Below the pieces are notes generated by a model. That model did no database searches. It was not told where the DNA came from and saw only the letters and a program-made list of their open reading frames with translations. Of a DNA stretch of 64,000 bases, positions 62,653-64,000 are shown piece after piece. The translations under genes were made by a program, and so were the position numbers. Numbering within the stretch: the first letter of the stretch is position 1; each line of letters starts with the position of its first letter. Source of the stretch: CAWIUB01 sp963839175 (GTDB lineage Bacteria; Actinomycetota; Actinomycetes; Mycobacteriales; Jatrophihabitantaceae); NCBI GenBank assembly GCA_963839175.1, contig CAWIUB010000038.1:1-64000 (forward strand). Reading direction: 5' to 3'.

Positions 62653-64000
62653 GAGCTGCTTCCGCTCTTGGGCGAGGTCAGGTCGTAGACGGTCTGGTTG
62701 CCGACCGTCTTGGTGTTGAAGTTCGACTCGACCCAGCTGGTGATCGCGCTGTTGCTGCTAGTGCCGCCGCCCTGGCCGCCACCGGCCCCACCGCCGTCGG
62801 CGATGAAGTAGTGGATCTGACCGGCTGCCACGTAGGCCTTGAACTGGGCCAGCGTGGGAGCCGCGTCCGACCCGCTCCAGCCGCCGATCGCCATGACGGC
62901 CTTGCCGCCGCTGGCCAGCTCCAGCGACGCGGCACTCTGGTCGCCGATCGTTGCGGCGGCCCATTTGGTGGTCGTCGAGGCGAGCAGCGATGCCAGCGCG
63001 GAGCTCGCCGAGGTTTCACCGCCCCCTGCGCCGCTTTGCTGACTCGGTTGGCTCTGCGTCCCGCTCTGGCCTTGCCCGGGTGCGCCGCCGCCGAATGCGC
63101 CGTCGCCGGTCTGGCCGGTGGACCCGACGCCTCCCCGCGTGCCGCCGAACCCAGAGCTCACCGCGGACGCCGGTCCCGCTGAGGGGGTCGACCCGGTGTG
63201 CACGGTGGCTGCGGTGTCCAGGGCGTATGCGGACGAGCCGAGGCCGACCACGACCAAGCCGGCGGCGGTCGCGGCCACGGCGAAGCGGCGCAGCTGACCC
63301 GGCGGCACGAGCAGCAGACCCGCGGCCGCCAAGCCGAGCACGATCACTGCGGCGCGTAGCTCCGGATGCCAGCTCGCGGCCCGGCCGAGCAGCTGGTGGC
63401 TCCACCAGGCGCTCACGAGGACGCTTGCGGCGAGGGTCACCCGCGTCCAGGTCTCGCTCCGACGGCGCCACAGCACGACCGACCCGATGGCCACCAGTGC
63501 GGCGATCGGCGGGGCGAGCTGCACCGCGTAGTAGGGGTGGATGATGCCGCCGGCATAGCTGAATACGGCGGCCGTGACGAGCAGCCAGCCACCCCACAGC
63601 AGGGCCGCCGACCGAGTGCGGTCGGTGCGCGGGGCCCGATTGGCCGCGACGAGCAGCGCCACGGTCGCGATCAGGGCAGCCGGGATCAGCCAGGAGATCT
63701 GCGTTCCGAACTCGGAGTTGAACATCCGGCCGAGCCCGGCGGTGCCGCCGAAGCCGCCGCCACCGCCCGCGCCGCCCGGGCCTCCGCCGGAGGAACCAGT
63801 GACCCGGCTCAGCCCGTTGTAGCCGAACGCCAGGCCCAGCACGCTGTTGTCGCCCGAGCCGCCGATGTAGGGACGGTCGGCGGCGGGCGTCAGCGCCACT
63901 GCGAGCACCCACCAGCCGGCGCTGACCACAACGGCCAGGCCGGCGAGCAGCAGGTGCCCGACGCGGCGGCGCAGCCCGTGCGGAGCGGCCACCAGATACA
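62649..64000 (-). CDS. ArnT-like glycosyltransferase 2 (GT39/PMT_2 type), partial
   Basis: The N-terminal part lies beyond the window end; about 450 residues are seen. It is a paralogue of the downstream gene: matching helices (LLLAGLAVVVSAGWWVLAVA), PYIGGSGDNSVLGLAFGYNG, GTQISWLIPAALIA, and GGIIHPYYAVQLAPPIAAL. A Gly/Ser/Gln-rich linker leads to a C-terminal external domain (WAAATIGDQSAASLELASGG, ending NQTVYDLTSPKSG). The C-terminal domains of both resemble each other most near the SLELA-GG motif. Its TGA overlaps the GTG of the next gene, so both are expressed together. Confidence 0.9.
   Translation of the reverse strand, partial: YLVAAPHGLRRRVGHLLLAGLAVVVSAGWWVLAVALTPAADRPYIGGSGDNSVLGLAFGYNGLSRVTGSSGGGPGGAGGGGGFGGTAGLGRMFNSEFGTQISWLIPAALIATVALLVAANRAPRTDRTRSAALLWGGWLLVTAAVFSYAGGIIHPYYAVQLAPPIAALVAIGSVVLWRRRSETWTRVTLAASVLVSAWWSHQLLGRAASWHPELRAAVIVLGLAAAGLLLVPPGQLRRFAVAATAAGLVVVGLGSSAYALDTAATVHTGSTPSAGPASAVSSGFGGTRGGVGSTGQTGDGAFGGGAPGQGQSGTQSQPSQQSGAGGGETSASSALASLLASTTTKWAAATIGDQSAASLELASGGKAVMAIGGWSGSDAAPTLAQFKAYVAAGQIHYFIADGGGAGGGQGGGTSSNSAITSWVESNFNTKTVGNQTVYDLTSPKSGSSS

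Overview
The window comes from a high-GC actinobacterium. GC-rich third codon positions, GTG starts, mycothiol synthesis (mshA), SenX3-RegX3, a BldN-like sigma factor, a DUF222/HNH protein and many TANNNT boxes 5-8 nt before start codons all fit. Gene order from murB to ccsB follows Mycobacterium tuberculosis Rv0482-Rv0529, with a Streptomyces-like bldN-rsbN-HAD-glutaredoxin-rex-hemACD stretch inside it. This suggests a Frankiales-like lineage, but the genus cannot be settled from this sequence.

Layout. Positions 1-7549 are accessory DNA: an IS1182-type transposase, a twice-frameshifted gene of an unknown multicopy family, an orphan tryptophan-rich ORF, and an excisionase-integrase module ending at the 3' end of a tRNA-Lys(TTT). 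The right flank has a GNAT gene and a complete IS4-family element (8393-9966) with 10-bp target duplications. The core then starts: murB, an ECF sigma/anti-sigma fusion, mshA and a YbjN protein, a repressor-controlled MFS exporter, gpmA, phoU divergent from senX3-regX3 across a PHO-box-like triple repeat, and an AfsR-type regulator. After these come a DUF222/HNH gene, a VOC protein, a Cys-rich protein, ppx, a TIM-barrel protein, a sortase cluster, proline dehydrogenase, proC, an HTH protein, a 32-aa ribosomal-type peptide, an epimerase and an acyltransferase.

From about 37.8 kb: a haloperoxidase-like remnant, a LuxR regulator, a PIG-L deacetylase, a HAD phosphatase, the BldN/RsbN-like pair, an acyl-CoA synthetase, a glutaredoxin-like protein, rex with a near-consensus Rex site, and the tetrapyrrole genes hemA-hemC-hemD, hemB and hemL. 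Haem supply is next to the haem-dependent cytochrome c maturation set (TlpA-like, ccdA, resB, ccsB). The window ends in two tandem ArnT-like glycosyltransferases.

The most unusual signals are not classical genes. One is a 44-bp palindromic element in three copies, each just after a stop codon. Another is a 47-bp palindrome in two direct copies around a 65-aa ORF between hemD and hemB. There is also a nested palindrome at the start of one glycosyltransferase. At least six genes, including the normally essential murB, carry single-base disruptions, mostly +1, so either gene decay or assembly error must be considered. No CRISPR array or recognisable complete new defence or biosynthetic system was found.
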